A stretch of DNA of 26,202 bases from JBFFXF01 sp041569895 (GCA_041569895.1 JBFFXF010000087.1:1-26202), one strand, 5' to 3'. Shown: positions 1 through 8,846, counted from the stretch's first letter. Notes: generated by a model not told the origin, from the sequence alone. Program-made: numbers and translations.

Positions 1-53
1 GCGACTGCGTCGCTCTTGACACGCCCTGCGCTCCGGGTGCGGGGGGAGAAAGC

Positions 54-75
54 GCCGCCGCAACGGGCCGGCGGC
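54..75 (+). other. GC hairpin upstream of the first gene
   Basis: A 7-bp perfect stem (54-60 pairs with 69-75) with an 8-base loop is followed by a pyrimidine-rich stretch at 81-93 that has no real T-run. It could be a weak terminator of a gene lying to the left of the window or a leader hairpin of the next gene. The remainder of 1-110 shows nothing else except the ribosome binding site. Confidence 0.25.
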
Positions 76-110
76 CACAGACTCTTTCTCTCCCTCGAAC
101 GGAGGTTCGC

Positions 111-437
111 ATGAAGCGCTTCGAGGCTCTCGAGATCGCTCTGGCGGCGGTTCGTTCTCTGCGTCCGATTCTTCCCTCGATTCGGCGGTTTGATTCGCGG
201 CTGGCGACGCACATTCGCGACGCGGGGTCGTCGATGGCTCTCAATCTCGGCGAGGGGAACCGGCGGGCCGGGCGTGACAAGATCCAGCTCTGGCGGATCG
301 CTTCCGGCAGCGCGGAGGAGGTGCGCACGGCGTTGCGGGTGGCGATCGCCTGGGGGTACGTCGAGGAGGCGCGGGTCGCAGCCGCGCTCGATCGAATCGA
401 CCGGTTTCAGGCCATGGTCTCGAAGCTGACGCGGTGA
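111..437 (+). CDS. four-helix bundle protein (S23/IVSP-like)
   Basis: This 108-residue, all-helical protein resembles the four-helix-bundle family first described from proteins encoded in 23S rRNA intervening sequences. The recognisable core is the SSMALNLGEGNRR segment (residues 40-52), followed by the DKIQLWRIASGSAEEVRTAL segment (56-75), which matches the family's pattern of a conserved GEG turn and a helix rich in small residues. Length is normal for the family (about 110-130). The ATG is preceded by GGAGG with a five-base gap, so the start is secure. No rRNA is visible nearby, so this is a stand-alone copy, as is common in environmental genomes. The biochemical function is unknown; homologues form homopentamers in crystal structures. 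It is transcribed convergently with murA and ends at an intrinsic terminator. Confidence 0.8.
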   Translation: MKRFEALEIALAAVRSLRPILPSIRRFDSRLATHIRDAGSSMALNLGEGNRRAGRDKIQLWRIASGSAEEVRTALRVAIAWGYVEEARVAAALDRIDRFQAMVSKLTR

Positions 438-454
438 CCCTGACGCGGCGACCG

Positions 455-476
455 GCAGGAAGGGACCTGCGTTTTT
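455..476 (+). terminator. intrinsic terminator after the four-helix bundle gene
   Basis: A 5-bp stem (GCAGG at 455-459 with CCTGC at 466-470) closes a six-base loop and is followed by GTTTTT at 471-476. It lies 18 bases after the stop codon at 437, which is the expected placement for a Rho-independent terminator on the + strand. Confidence 0.6.
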
Positions 477-488
477 GCAACTGTCGGG

Positions 489-560
489 TCCGACTCCGAT
501 GACCGACACCGACTCCGACTCCGATGACGGATTCCGAGATCCGAGACAGAGAACGGAGAC
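489..560. repeat. CCGAYN hexanucleotide repeat patch, locus 1
   Basis: Degenerate hexamers of the type CCGACT, CCGATG and CCGACA repeat through 489-540, followed by a GAGACAGAGAACGGAGAC tract at 543-560. The patch fills the space between the terminator and the convergent murA stop codon at 563. The same vocabulary recurs at 12689-12830 and 17089-17230, although here the hexamer block and the GACAGAG block are in the opposite order. It shows no protein-coding constraint. Confidence 0.7.
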
Positions 561-562
561 GG

Positions 563-1867
563 TCAGACCGCTTCCGCCAGCGCTGTTCGGGCAGCGCGGC
601 GGGCCCGCTCCACCCGCGTGATTCTCGCGCCGAGGGCGGCGAGGCGGTCTTCGATGTGCTCGTAGCCGCGATCGAGGTGGTAGACGCGGTCGATCTCGGT
701 GGTGCCCTCGGCGACGAGGCCCGCGAGGACGAGGCTGGCGCTGGCGCGCAGGTCGGAGGCCATCACCGGGGCGCCGCTCAGGCGGTCGACGCCGGTGATA
801 ATCGCCGTCGGCCCCTCTCGGCGGATCTGCGCGCCCATGCGGAGCAACTCGGCGAGGTGCATGTAGCGGTCGGGGTAGATGCGCTCGGTGATGACGCTGA
901 CGCCATCGACGAGACAGAGGAGGGCCATCACCTGGGCCTGGAGGTCGGTCGGGAAGCCGGGGTAGGGGAGCGTCGTCAGGTCGACCGGGCGGAGAGCACC
1001 GTCTCGCCAGACGCGGATGCGGTCCTCCTCGGCGGAGACCCGCACGCCGACCCGCTGCATCACGTCGAGCAGCGCCGCGAGGTGGTCCACGCGCGCGTTC
1101 TGGACGACGACATCGCCGCCGGTGATGGCCCCGGCGATCAGCAGGGTGCCCGCCTCGATGCGGTCGTGGATGATCGAGTAATCGACGCCGTGCATCGCCT
1201 CGACCCCGTCGATTTCGATCCTCGGCGTTCCGGCGCCGGAGACGCGCGCGCCCATGGCGTTGAGGAACCTCGCCAGGTCGACGACCTCGGGCTCGCACGC
1301 GGCCGAGTCGATGGTCGTGTGCCCCTCGGCCAGCGTCGCGGCCATCATGACGTTCGCGGTGCCGAGGACGGTCGAGCCGAACGGGCCGCCGAGGTAGATG
1401 TAGTTGCCGCGCAGGCGTCTCGCCTCGGCCACGACGTAGCCGTGCTCGACGCGAATGTCGGCGCCGAGCGCGCGCAGGCCCTTCAGGTGGAGATCGATCG
1501 GACGCGTGCCGAAGACGCAGCCGCCCGGCATCGAGACGCGACAGCGCTTGCGTCGTGCCAGCAGCGGGCCGAGCACGCAGATCGACGCGCGCATCTGCGA
1601 GACGTGCTCGTACGGGGCGGTGTCGGGGTCCGGATCGAGCGTCTCGACCTCGATGCTCCCGTCGCCGAGACGCTCGCAGTGCATGCCCAGCCGTCGCAGG
1701 ATGAACGTCGTGGTGGTGACGTCCGTGAGGTCGGGGACGTTGCGAATGACGCAACGAGAGTCGGCAAGGAGTGTGGCGAACAGGGCGGGGAGCGCGGCGT
1801 TCTTCGAGCCCTTGACCTCGACGGTCCCGCGGAGCGGGGCGCCGCCCTCGATGAGGATCTTCTTCAC
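563..1867 (-). CDS. murA: UDP-N-acetylglucosamine 1-carboxyvinyltransferase (MurA)
   Basis: MurA transfers enolpyruvate from PEP to UDP-GlcNAc, the first committed step of peptidoglycan synthesis, in the cytoplasm. The substrate-binding KGSKNAALP motif gives Lys22-Asn23, and the catalytic loop MPGGCVFG carries Cys117, the residue alkylated by fosfomycin, so the enzyme should be active and fosfomycin-sensitive at this position. Using the GTG at 1865-1867 (sequence VKKILIEGG) gives 434 residues, close to the usual 420. A longer frame reaches 1978, but a GGAGG lies 13 bases before the GTG and a promoter lies within the longer stretch, so the longer start is rejected. The gene is last in the rpmE-prfA-prmC-murA order but has its own promoter. 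Presence of MurA supports a peptidoglycan-containing cell. Confidence 0.95.
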   Translation of the reverse strand: MKKILIEGGAPLRGTVEVKGSKNAALPALFATLLADSRCVIRNVPDLTDVTTTTFILRRLGMHCERLGDGSIEVETLDPDPDTAPYEHVSQMRASICVLGPLLARRKRCRVSMPGGCVFGTRPIDLHLKGLRALGADIRVEHGYVVAEARRLRGNYIYLGGPFGSTVLGTANVMMAATLAEGHTTIDSAACEPEVVDLARFLNAMGARVSGAGTPRIEIDGVEAMHGVDYSIIHDRIEAGTLLIAGAITGGDVVVQNARVDHLAALLDVMQRVGVRVSAEEDRIRVWRDGALRPVDLTTLPYPGFPTDLQAQVMALLCLVDGVSVITERIYPDRYMHLAELLRMGAQIRREGPTAIITGVDRLSGAPVMASDLRASASLVLAGLVAEGTTEIDRVYHLDRGYEHIEDRLAALGARITRVERARRAARTALAEAV

Positions 1868-1950
1868 TTCTCTTCCACTTCCTCCGGCGCCCTGCGCCGG
1901 GTCTGGCTGCGTCGCGTTGCGCGCGCCCGCAGTTCTCTCCAGGTGCGCAG

Positions 1951-1978
1951 ATTGTAGCCAAACGCCCCCGCAGATCAA
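1951..1978 (-). promoter_or_regulatory. sigma70-type promoter for murA
   Basis: On the minus strand TTGATC (1973-1978) and TACAAT (1951-1956) are separated by 16 bases. Initiation near 1944 would leave a leader of roughly 77 bases to the GTG start. It sits in the 132-base gap between the prmC stop and murA. Matches to consensus are four of six at -35 and five of six at -10. Confidence 0.55.
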
Positions 1979-1999
1979 GACGTTTGTGGTCGGAGGGGA

Positions 2000-2935
2000 T
2001 TATCGGGACTGGGGTTCCGACGCGCGCCTCGCGGTGACGACGCGCGGGATGCCGGCGTAATCCGCCACCGTGCGGGTGGCCTGCCAGCCCCCCTCTCGGA
2101 GCATGCGCTCGACGGCGGGGGCCTGCGTCGCGCCGACCTCGAAGGCGATGAGGCCGCCGGGGGCGAGGAGCGGCGGGGCGCCACGGATGATGTCGCGATA
2201 GAAGCCCAGACCGCTCCCCGCGCGACGATCGACGAGCGCCAGCTCGGGCTCGTGCTCGCGGACGTCGCGCATCAACCCGGGATACTCCGAGAGGCTGACG
2301 TAGGGCGGGTTGGAGATGATGGCGTCGAAGACGATGGCGTCGCGCTGCTCGAGCGGCTCGAGGAGATCGCCCTCGAGGAGCTCGATGCGGTCGGCGACGC
2401 CGTGGGTCATGGCGTTGCGTCGCGCGACGTCGAGCGCCTCGGCGCTGATGTCCGTGGCGACGGCGCGGGAAGAAGGCAGGTTCGCCAGCAGCGCGATGGC
2501 GATGTTGCCCGAGCCGGTGCCGATGTCGAGCAACCGCGGCTCCGCGGTCTCGGCGAGCTCCTCGATGACGCGGTCGACGAGGTGCTCGGTCTCGGGTCGC
2601 GGCACGAGCACCGCCGGCGTGACCTCGAGCCGTAGCGAATAGAACTCACGCGCGCCGAGGATGTACGCCACCGGCTCGAAACCCGAGCGACGCTCGACCA
2701 GCGTCCGGAAGGCCGATCGCTCCCGCGTCTCGACGATCCGCCGGTAGCCGGTGTAGAGCTCGAGCCGGGTGCAGCTCATGGCGTGCGCGAGGAGCAACTC
2801 GGCGTCGAGGCGCGGCGTCGGCAGGTCGAGCTCGCGGAATCGGGTCTCGGTCCAGTCGAGGAGGTCGGCGACCGTCCAGTGCCGCGGGGCGGTCGAGGAG
2901 GCGGGGCGGTTGACGTCCGGCAACTTCCAGATCAC
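2000..2935 (-). CDS. prmC: release factor glutamine methyltransferase (PrmC/HemK)
   Basis: PrmC uses S-adenosylmethionine to N5-methylate the glutamine of the GGQ motif in release factors. The protein is 311 residues. It has an N-terminal helical domain, the PrmC signature PRPETE (residues 112-117), the SAM-binding loop DIGTGSGNIA (137-146) and the catalytic NPPY motif (209-212) that holds the substrate glutamine. It starts with a GTG whose last two bases overlap the TGA of prfA (GTGA, 2932-2935), so translation is likely coupled to that of its own substrate, RF1. About 25 residues of extra N-terminus precede the usual helical domain, making it slightly longer than the typical 280. All catalytic motifs are intact. 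Confidence 0.95.
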   Translation of the reverse strand: MIWKLPDVNRPASSTAPRHWTVADLLDWTETRFRELDLPTPRLDAELLLAHAMSCTRLELYTGYRRIVETRERSAFRTLVERRSGFEPVAYILGAREFYSLRLEVTPAVLVPRPETEHLVDRVIEELAETAEPRLLDIGTGSGNIAIALLANLPSSRAVATDISAEALDVARRNAMTHGVADRIELLEGDLLEPLEQRDAIVFDAIISNPPYVSLSEYPGLMRDVREHEPELALVDRRAGSGLGFYRDIIRGAPPLLAPGGLIAFEVGATQAPAVERMLREGGWQATRTVADYAGIPRVVTARRASEPQSR

Positions 2936-4023
2936 AGCGACTTCAGCTGCGCCTCTCTCTCGTGTCCGCGCAGCGACTCGACCACCGGCTCGAGGTCGCC
3001 CTCGACGAGCACGCGGTCGAGGTTGTAGTTCTCGCCGACGCGGTGATCGGTGACACGGTTCTGCGGGAAGTTGTACGTGCGAACGCGCTGGTTGCGGTCG
3101 CCGCTGCCGATCTGCGTCCGTCGCAGGTCACGCTCCCTCTCCTGCTGCTCCTTGAGCTTGAGCTCGAAGAGGCGCGAACGCAGGACGCGGAGCGCCTTGG
3201 CGCGGTTCTTGTGCTGCGACGCCTCGTCCTGGATGCGCACGACGATGCCGCTCGGCCGGTGCTTCAGGCGCACCGCCGAGCTCGTCTTGTTGACCTTCTG
3301 GCCGCCCGGTCCGCCGGCGCGGCAGAATTCCATCTCGACGTCCGCGTCGTTGAGCTCCACGTCGACGTCCTCGGCCTCCATCATCACCGCCACCGTCGCC
3401 GCCGAGGTGTGGATGCGCCCGCTCGACTCGGTCTCCGGCACGCGCTGCACGCGGTGGCCGCCCGACTCGTAGCGCAGGTCGCGGTAGACCTGATTGCCGG
3501 AGACCGAGAAGACGATCTCCTTGAAGCCCTTGAGGTCGGTCGGCGATGAGTCGATCAGCTCGATCTTCCAGCCGCGCTTCTCCGCGAAGCGACCGTACAT
3601 GCGGAAGAGGTCGGCGACGAAGAGCGCCGCCTCGTCGCCGCCGGTGCCGGCGCGGATCTCCATGATGACGTTCTTGCCGGAGTGGCCGTCGTCGACGAGC
3701 ACGTGATCGACGAGGGTCTCGCAGAGCTCGTCGCGGCGCGCGGTCAGCTTCAAAAGCTCATCTCGTGCGAGGTCGCGGAGCTCCTGGTCCTCCGACGAGT
3801 CGCCGACGATCGCCTCGTTGCCCTCGATCTCGCGGACGACGTCGAGGTACTCCTCGTACGTCGTCACCGGTCGGCGGAGCTCTCCGAGCTCGCGGGTGAG
3901 GGCGAGGGAGAGGGCGCGGTCGGCGAGGGTCTCCTCCTGCGCGAGGAGCTTCTCGACCTCGCGGACGCGTTCGCGCCACTCGGCGAGCTTCTTCTCGATG
4001 AGAGGTGGCAGGGTCTTGCTCAT
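2932..4023 (-). CDS. prfA: peptide chain release factor 1 (RF1)
   Basis: RF1 reads UAA and UAG in the ribosomal A site and triggers peptide release. At 363 residues it has the normal RF1 length. The universal GGQ is at residues 240-242 within CRAGGPGGQKVNKTSSAV. The stop-codon reading tripeptide has the RF1 form PxT (PET, 196-198, in VQRVPETESSGRIHTS) rather than the SPF of RF2, which decides the assignment. The ATG start (4021-4023) has only a weak upstream TGAG, and a hairpin lies in the leader. It overlaps prmC by four bases and lies about 100 bases after rpmE, consistent with a rpmE-prfA-prmC transcript. Confidence 0.95.
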   Translation of the reverse strand: MSKTLPPLIEKKLAEWRERVREVEKLLAQEETLADRALSLALTRELGELRRPVTTYEEYLDVVREIEGNEAIVGDSSEDQELRDLARDELLKLTARRDELCETLVDHVLVDDGHSGKNVIMEIRAGTGGDEAALFVADLFRMYGRFAEKRGWKIELIDSSPTDLKGFKEIVFSVSGNQVYRDLRYESGGHRVQRVPETESSGRIHTSAATVAVMMEAEDVDVELNDADVEMEFCRAGGPGGQKVNKTSSAVRLKHRPSGIVVRIQDEASQHKNRAKALRVLRSRLFELKLKEQQERERDLRRTQIGSGDRNQRVRTYNFPQNRVTDHRVGENYNLDRVLVEGDLEPVVESLRGHEREAQLKSL

Positions 4024-4040
4024 GGCTCACACACCGCGAG

Positions 4041-4069
4041 CCGCCGTCCGGACAGCCGGAAAATGGCGG
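4041..4069 (-). other. hairpin in the rpmE-prfA spacer
   Basis: A two-part stem forms between rpmE and prfA: an inner 4-bp stem (4048-4051 with 4056-4059, loop ACAG) and an outer 5-bp stem (4041-4045 with 4065-4069). No T-run follows in the minus direction, so it is not a standard terminator. It could modulate read-through or prfA translation, and the call rests on base pairing alone. Confidence 0.3.
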
Positions 4070-4124
4070 CGGGAGCGCACGATGAGCTCGCGGGTCTGAA
4101 GGCCCCCTCGCTCGGGAGCTCGGC

Positions 4125-4724
4125 TCAGGAGCTCGACTTGGCCTCGTCGCCGCTCTCGCTCTTCGCCGGAGCCGACTCGGCCGGAGCCGACTTGGCCGGA
4201 GCCGACTTGGCCGGAGCCGACTCGGCTGGCTTCGATGCCGCCGCCGGCGCGCCGCGTCCCCGTCCGCCGGGACCGCCAGGGCCACCGCGACCGCCCGGAC
4301 CACCCGGACCGCCGCGGCCACCGGGACCGCCGCGGCCACCGGGACCGCCGCGGCCACCGGGACCGCCACGGCCGCGACCGCCGCCCCGACCCATCTCCTC
4401 GAGCGCCTCCGGGGGAGGCTGCTGGCCCTTCTTTCTCCCCGGCAGGCGGGCGACCGTCTGGAACTTCAGCCCGGCCTTCTGGGTCTTGCGGGCCTTCTTC
4501 TCGAGCGTCTGGCTCTTCTTCTGGTCGTCCCAACTGTGCTTGCGGGTGAACTTCTCGACCCGGCCGGCGGTATCGACGAAACGCTGCTTCCCCGTGTAGA
4601 AGGGGTGGCAGGCCGAGCAGATCTCGACGGTGAGCGTCGGCTTCAGGGAGCGGGTCGTGAAGGCGTTCCCGCAACCGCAGGTGACGACGCACTCGACGTA
4701 TTCGGGGTGGATTCCGGGTTTCAT
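4125..4724 (-). CDS. rpmE: 50S ribosomal protein L31 with long RGG-rich tail
   Basis: Residues 1-70 are a standard zinc-type L31: MKPGIHPEYVECVVTCGCGN, then SACHPFYTGKQRFVDTAGRVEKF, with Cys16, Cys18, Cys36 and Cys39 placed to bind one zinc. L31 bridges the 50S and 30S subunits. The usual protein ends near residue 70-90, but this one runs to 199. Residues 70-105 are Lys-rich, 112-158 are RGG/GGPGG repeats, and 160-199 are AKSAP-type repeats. The reading frame is uninterrupted, with strong frame-specific bias. The extension resembles the RGG boxes of RNA-binding or phase-separating proteins; a role on the ribosome is inference. GAGG lies upstream of the ATG and a -10-like TATACT lies ahead. 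It heads the prfA-prmC run. Confidence 0.92.
   Translation of the reverse strand: MKPGIHPEYVECVVTCGCGNAFTTRSLKPTLTVEICSACHPFYTGKQRFVDTAGRVEKFTRKHSWDDQKKSQTLEKKARKTQKAGLKFQTVARLPGRKKGQQPPPEALEEMGRGGGRGRGGPGGRGGPGGRGGPGGRGGPGGPGGRGGPGGPGGRGRGAPAAASKPAESAPAKSAPAKSAPAESAPAKSESGDEAKSSS
4165..4224. repeat. 4 x 15-bp in-frame tandem array in rpmE
   Basis: Four near-identical 15-base units (GCCGGAGCCGACTTG type) occupy 4165-4224 and encode the AKSAP/AESAP five-residue repeat in the L31 tail. Units differ at one base (CTC versus CTT). The length is a multiple of three, so copy-number change would keep the frame. Confidence 0.85.
4303..4374. repeat. 4 x 18-bp in-frame tandem array in rpmE
   Basis: Four 18-base units of the CCGGGACCGCCGCGGCCA type run from 4303 to 4374 and encode the GGRGGP hexapeptide repeat. 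Shorter degenerate versions continue on both sides, from 4258 to 4390. Confidence 0.85.
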
Positions 4725-4768
4725 CGGGCCGACCTCTTTCGACGGCGTTCGTTCTGGAAAAGAGAGTG

Positions 4769-4797
4769 AGTATAGCCCCCACGGGCGCCCAAAGAAA
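4769..4797 (-). promoter_or_regulatory. possible promoter for rpmE
   Basis: On the minus strand TATACT (4769-4774) is preceded, 17 bases away, by TTTCTT (4792-4797). The -10 is good and the -35 weak. Initiation would fall about 40 bases before the rpmE ATG. This is the only recognisable signal in the 151-base gap between clpX and rpmE. Confidence 0.45.
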
Positions 4798-4875
4798 GCC
4801 CATATTCGCAGCGACGCGCCCCCGCGGGCTCATCGGAAAAGCCGCCGCCAAGCCGCCGACCACACCGGCCGCGGC

Positions 4876-6213
<1,338 letters not shown>

Positions 6214-6335
6214 GCTCCTCGTGGTCCCCCGGTCTCGTCGCGCCTCCCGGCACTCTCTTCGGCTCCGAGCGCGCCGCCGCCGCGTCGATTCTCCGAAAAC
6301 GGAAGCCCGCGCTCACTCCCGGCGGCGTCACCGGA

Positions 6336-6341
6336 ATTATA
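6336..6341 (-). promoter_or_regulatory. possible -10 element for clpX
   Basis: A perfect TATAAT on the minus strand lies about 120 bases before the clpX start, in the 202-base clpP-clpX gap. The 17-base-upstream hexamer is CTGGTC, a poor -35, so this is a tentative promoter. Confidence 0.4.
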
Positions 6342-6402
6342 GCGGCAAGAACGCCGGTGACCAGAAGCTGCCCCCTCGCGCGCTGTCCGGCCGGTCCGAA
6401 TG

Positions 6403-6425
6403 GAGCTCGCTGGCGCTACGAGCTC
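6403..6425 (-). other. inverted repeat spanning the clpP stop codon
   Basis: A perfect 7-bp inverted repeat (GAGCTCG at 6403-6409 and CGAGCTC at 6419-6425) encloses the clpP stop codon with a nine-base loop. No T-run follows on the minus strand. It might act as an mRNA 3'-end or attenuating hairpin between clpP and clpX. Confidence 0.3.
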
Positions 6426-7030
6426 TCCTTCGAATCGGCTCCGCGCAGCGACTCGATGACCTCGTCGACGATCCCGTACTCCTTCGCCTGTGATGGAGTC
6501 AGGAAGAAATCGCGGTCGGTGTCGATCTCGAGCTTGTCGGCGGACTGGCCGGTGTGGCGCTGGAGGATGTCGAGGAGGATCCGCTTGTTGCGCTTGAGCT
6601 CCTTGGCCTGGATCTCGATGTCCGAGGCCGTGCCCTGGGTCCCGCCCCACGGCTGGTGGATCATGATGCGGGAGTTCGGCAGGGCGTGGCGCTTGCCCTT
6701 GGTGCCGGCGGCGAGCAGGACGGCGCCCATGCTGGAGGCCTGGCCGATGCAGTACGTCGCGATGTCGCAGGGCACGAACTGCATCGTGTCGTAGATCGCG
6801 AGTCCCGCGGTCACCGACCCGCCCGGCGTGTTGATGTAGATATTGATGTCCTGGTTCTTGTTCTCGCTCATCAGGAAGAGGATCTGCGCGATCACCAGCG
6901 ACGAGGCGTAGTCGTCGATGATCGGACCGATGAAGATAATCCGGTCCTTCAGCAGTCGGGAGTAGATGTCGTAGGAGCGCTCTCCTCTCCCGGTCTTCTC
7001 GATGACGATCGGAACCAGATTGCCCTGCAT
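6416..7030 (-). CDS. clpP: ATP-dependent Clp protease proteolytic subunit ClpP
   Basis: ClpP is the serine peptidase barrel that degrades proteins delivered by ClpX. The start at 7028-7030 (MQGNLVPIVIEKTGRGERSYDIYSR) is chosen because AAAGGAGG lies four bases upstream and because it gives the usual N-terminus; a frame extension to 7165 lacks family similarity. The protein is 204 residues. The catalytic serine is in GQASSMGA, the histidine in IMIHQPWGG and the aspartate in DTDRDFFLTPSQA, so the triad is complete. It lies 58 bases downstream of tig and upstream of clpX, the widespread tig-clpP-clpX order. No promoter is evident in the tig-clpP gap, so cotranscription with tig is likely. Confidence 0.97.
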   Translation of the reverse strand: MQGNLVPIVIEKTGRGERSYDIYSRLLKDRIIFIGPIIDDYASSLVIAQILFLMSENKNQDINIYINTPGGSVTAGLAIYDTMQFVPCDIATYCIGQASSMGAVLLAAGTKGKRHALPNSRIMIHQPWGGTQGTASDIEIQAKELKRNKRILLDILQRHTGQSADKLEIDTDRDFFLTPSQAKEYGIVDEVIESLRGADSKESS

Positions 7031-7088
7031 GAATCCTCCTTTGTCGCCCCCCCGGGGGCGGGGGCCCGATCTCCGGGCGCGGCGTCTT

Positions 7089-8741
7089 CTATCCCTCGGG
7101 GCTCGTCGTCGCCGCCCCCTCCTCGTGTTTCGGCTCTCTCTTCGGTCTCTCTGCAGTCGCTCCACCGTTGCCGGCGGCTCCGATCACGTTCGCCTTCTTC
7201 CGCAGGAGCTCCCTCACCTTGGCGTGGCGGATCTCGGTGCGCAGCTCGTCGAGGCGGCCCGACTCGTCGAGCTCGCGAGCGACCTCGGCTGGCCGCCGCT
7301 GGTACGCCCGTGAGTAGAGCTGGATGCGCTCGTCGACGTCTTCCTCGGTGGCGTAGATCTTCTCCTCCTCGGCGATCTGCTCCAAGATGAAGAAGCGCTT
7401 GATCTCCCGGCGGATCTCATCCTCGGCCGGTTGCTCGCGCTTCTTCAGCTCCGCCTCGATCTCCTCCTTCGGCTTCCCCTCCTGGATCAGCTTGTACTGG
7501 AGCCGGAGATCGTGGAGGCGCTTCTGCTCCTCGAGCAGGCCCTCGGGGACGTCGAACTCGACGGTCTCCTCGATCCTCTCGAGGATATCGGCCTCCATCT
7601 TAGCCTCTTCCTCGCGTCGCCGCCGGCTCTCGAGCTCATCTCGAATAAAATCGCGGAGTTCCGCGATCGACTCGAGCTGGAGCGTCTGCGCGAACTCGTC
7701 GTTGGGCTCGGGGAGGCGTCGCGTCTTGGCGTCCTGGAGCGTCAGCTCGACGGTGACCGACTTGCCGCGCAGCTCCTCGCGCGGATCACTGTCCGGGATG
7801 ATGACGTCGAAGGTGAGGACGGTGCTCGCGCCCCGCTCGGCGAACATCTTCCCGAGCTCGGGGACGGCGAGCTCGTCGAGGATACCCTCCGAGGGGAAGA
7901 TGATGGTCTCGTCGACGCGGTGGATCTCCTTGCCGTCCTCGAGGTACCGGTAGGATGCGGAGATGGCGTCCTCGGGGCCGGCCTCGGAGAGCTCGATCGG
8001 CTCGAGCGTGGCGTGGCGCTTTCTCAGCACGTCCACACCCTGCTGGATATCCTCGTCGGTGATCTCGAGCGAGGGCTTCTCGACCTCGATGCCCTTGTAC
8101 TTGCCGAGCTTGAACTCCGGCCGGATCTCGACGTCGGCCTCGTAGCGGAACGGCTCATCGCGTCGAAACTCGACGTTGTCGAACTTCGGCCGGCCGATGA
8201 CCCGCAACTCGCGATCCTCGACCACCTCGAGGAAGGAGTCGTTGAGGAGCGATTCCTTGAGCTCCTTCTCGATCTCCTCGCCGTAGCGTTTCTCGACCAG
8301 CGCCCGGGGCACGCGGCCGCGGCGGAAACCGGGAATCTGCAGGCTGCCGATGAGGTCGCGGTAGTTGCGGTCGAGGATCTCGGCGACTTTCTCGGCCGGA
8401 ACCTCCGCCTTGACCTTCATCTTGCACGGACCGACTCGCTCGATCTCGGAGAGCGTCCCGAGCCGCTCCTCGTCCTCCTCGAAGGAGTCGTCGTCGCCGG
8501 CCGCCGCGCCAGCGTCGATCCCGGCGTCGATCCCGGCGTCGGTCGCGGCGTCGGTTGCGGCGTCGGTTGCGTCACTGTCCGGCGCCTTGCGGTCCGGCTC
8601 GCTGTCGAGCGCGGTCTCCGCGTTCGCGCCCCCGGTGTCCGCGTGCGCCACCTTGCGGTCCTCGGTGGCGTCGGCGTCCGCGGGCGAACTGTCGTCTCTG
8701 GCGGTGTCGTCCCGATCGTCCGTCGAGGGTGCTGTCGTCAT
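7089..8741 (-). CDS. tig: trigger factor with acidic N-terminal extension
   Basis: Trigger factor is the ribosome-bound chaperone that meets nascent chains at the exit tunnel. The ribosome-docking signature GFRRGRVP is at residues 138-145, whereas in most trigger factors it falls near residue 43-50. The PPIase-like and the long helical C-terminal domains follow (about 250-540). The reading frame begins with about 95 additional residues that are rich in Asp, Ala and Thr, including TDAATDAATDAGIDAGIDAG. This makes 550 residues against the usual 430-450. The ATG has an AGGA-containing ribosome site and a good promoter upstream. An internal start near residue 95 is possible, but no strong ribosome site was noticed there. 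It leads the tig-clpP run. Confidence 0.95.
   Translation of the reverse strand: MTTAPSTDDRDDTARDDSSPADADATEDRKVAHADTGGANAETALDSEPDRKAPDSDATDAATDAATDAGIDAGIDAGAAAGDDDSFEEDEERLGTLSEIERVGPCKMKVKAEVPAEKVAEILDRNYRDLIGSLQIPGFRRGRVPRALVEKRYGEEIEKELKESLLNDSFLEVVEDRELRVIGRPKFDNVEFRRDEPFRYEADVEIRPEFKLGKYKGIEVEKPSLEITDEDIQQGVDVLRKRHATLEPIELSEAGPEDAISASYRYLEDGKEIHRVDETIIFPSEGILDELAVPELGKMFAERGASTVLTFDVIIPDSDPREELRGKSVTVELTLQDAKTRRLPEPNDEFAQTLQLESIAELRDFIRDELESRRRREEEAKMEADILERIEETVEFDVPEGLLEEQKRLHDLRLQYKLIQEGKPKEEIEAELKKREQPAEDEIRREIKRFFILEQIAEEEKIYATEEDVDERIQLYSRAYQRRPAEVARELDESGRLDELRTEIRHAKVRELLRKKANVIGAAGNGGATAERPKREPKHEEGAATTSPEG
8514..8573. repeat. 5 x 12-bp in-frame tandem array in tig
   Basis: Five 12-base units (GTCGATCCCGGC drifting to GTCGGTTGCGGC) fill 8514-8573 and encode the DAGI/DAAT tetrapeptide repeats of the acidic extension of trigger factor. 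They change gradually across the array, which suggests stepwise duplication. Confidence 0.8.
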
Positions 8742-8817
8742 GCTCGATCCTGCGCGTCCCGGGCCCGGTCACGGACAGCGGTCGCGCGGCCCGTCGGAGC
8801 AACCGATAAACCCGCGG

Positions 8818-8846
8818 ATTGTATCTCGGCCCGCGGATTCTGGAAA
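8818..8846 (-). promoter_or_regulatory. sigma70-type promoter for tig
   Basis: On the minus strand TTTCCA (8841-8846) and TACAAT (8818-8823) are separated by exactly 17 bases. A direct repeat of CCCGCGGATT (8811-8820 and 8830-8839) overlaps it and could be an operator. Initiation would leave a leader of about 70 bases. It lies in the 176-base divergent gap between tig and the helicase gene. Confidence 0.55.

Noticed and set aside
16..44. Promoter with TTGACA at 16-21
   Set aside because: The position 17 bases downstream is GCGGGG, so no -10 element accompanies the good -35.
524..1957. Long + strand open frame of 477 codons opposite murA
   Set aside because: It is the antisense shadow of murA caused by GC-rich third positions; its product is low-complexity, rich in Asp, Val, Arg, Ala and Leu, with no family motif.
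4027..4863. Minus-strand 278-codon frame overlapping rpmE
   Set aside because: It is a shifted-frame reading of the L31 gene, with Arg/Trp/Ser repeats from the same tandem array; the L31 frame has the conserved zinc motif and family match.
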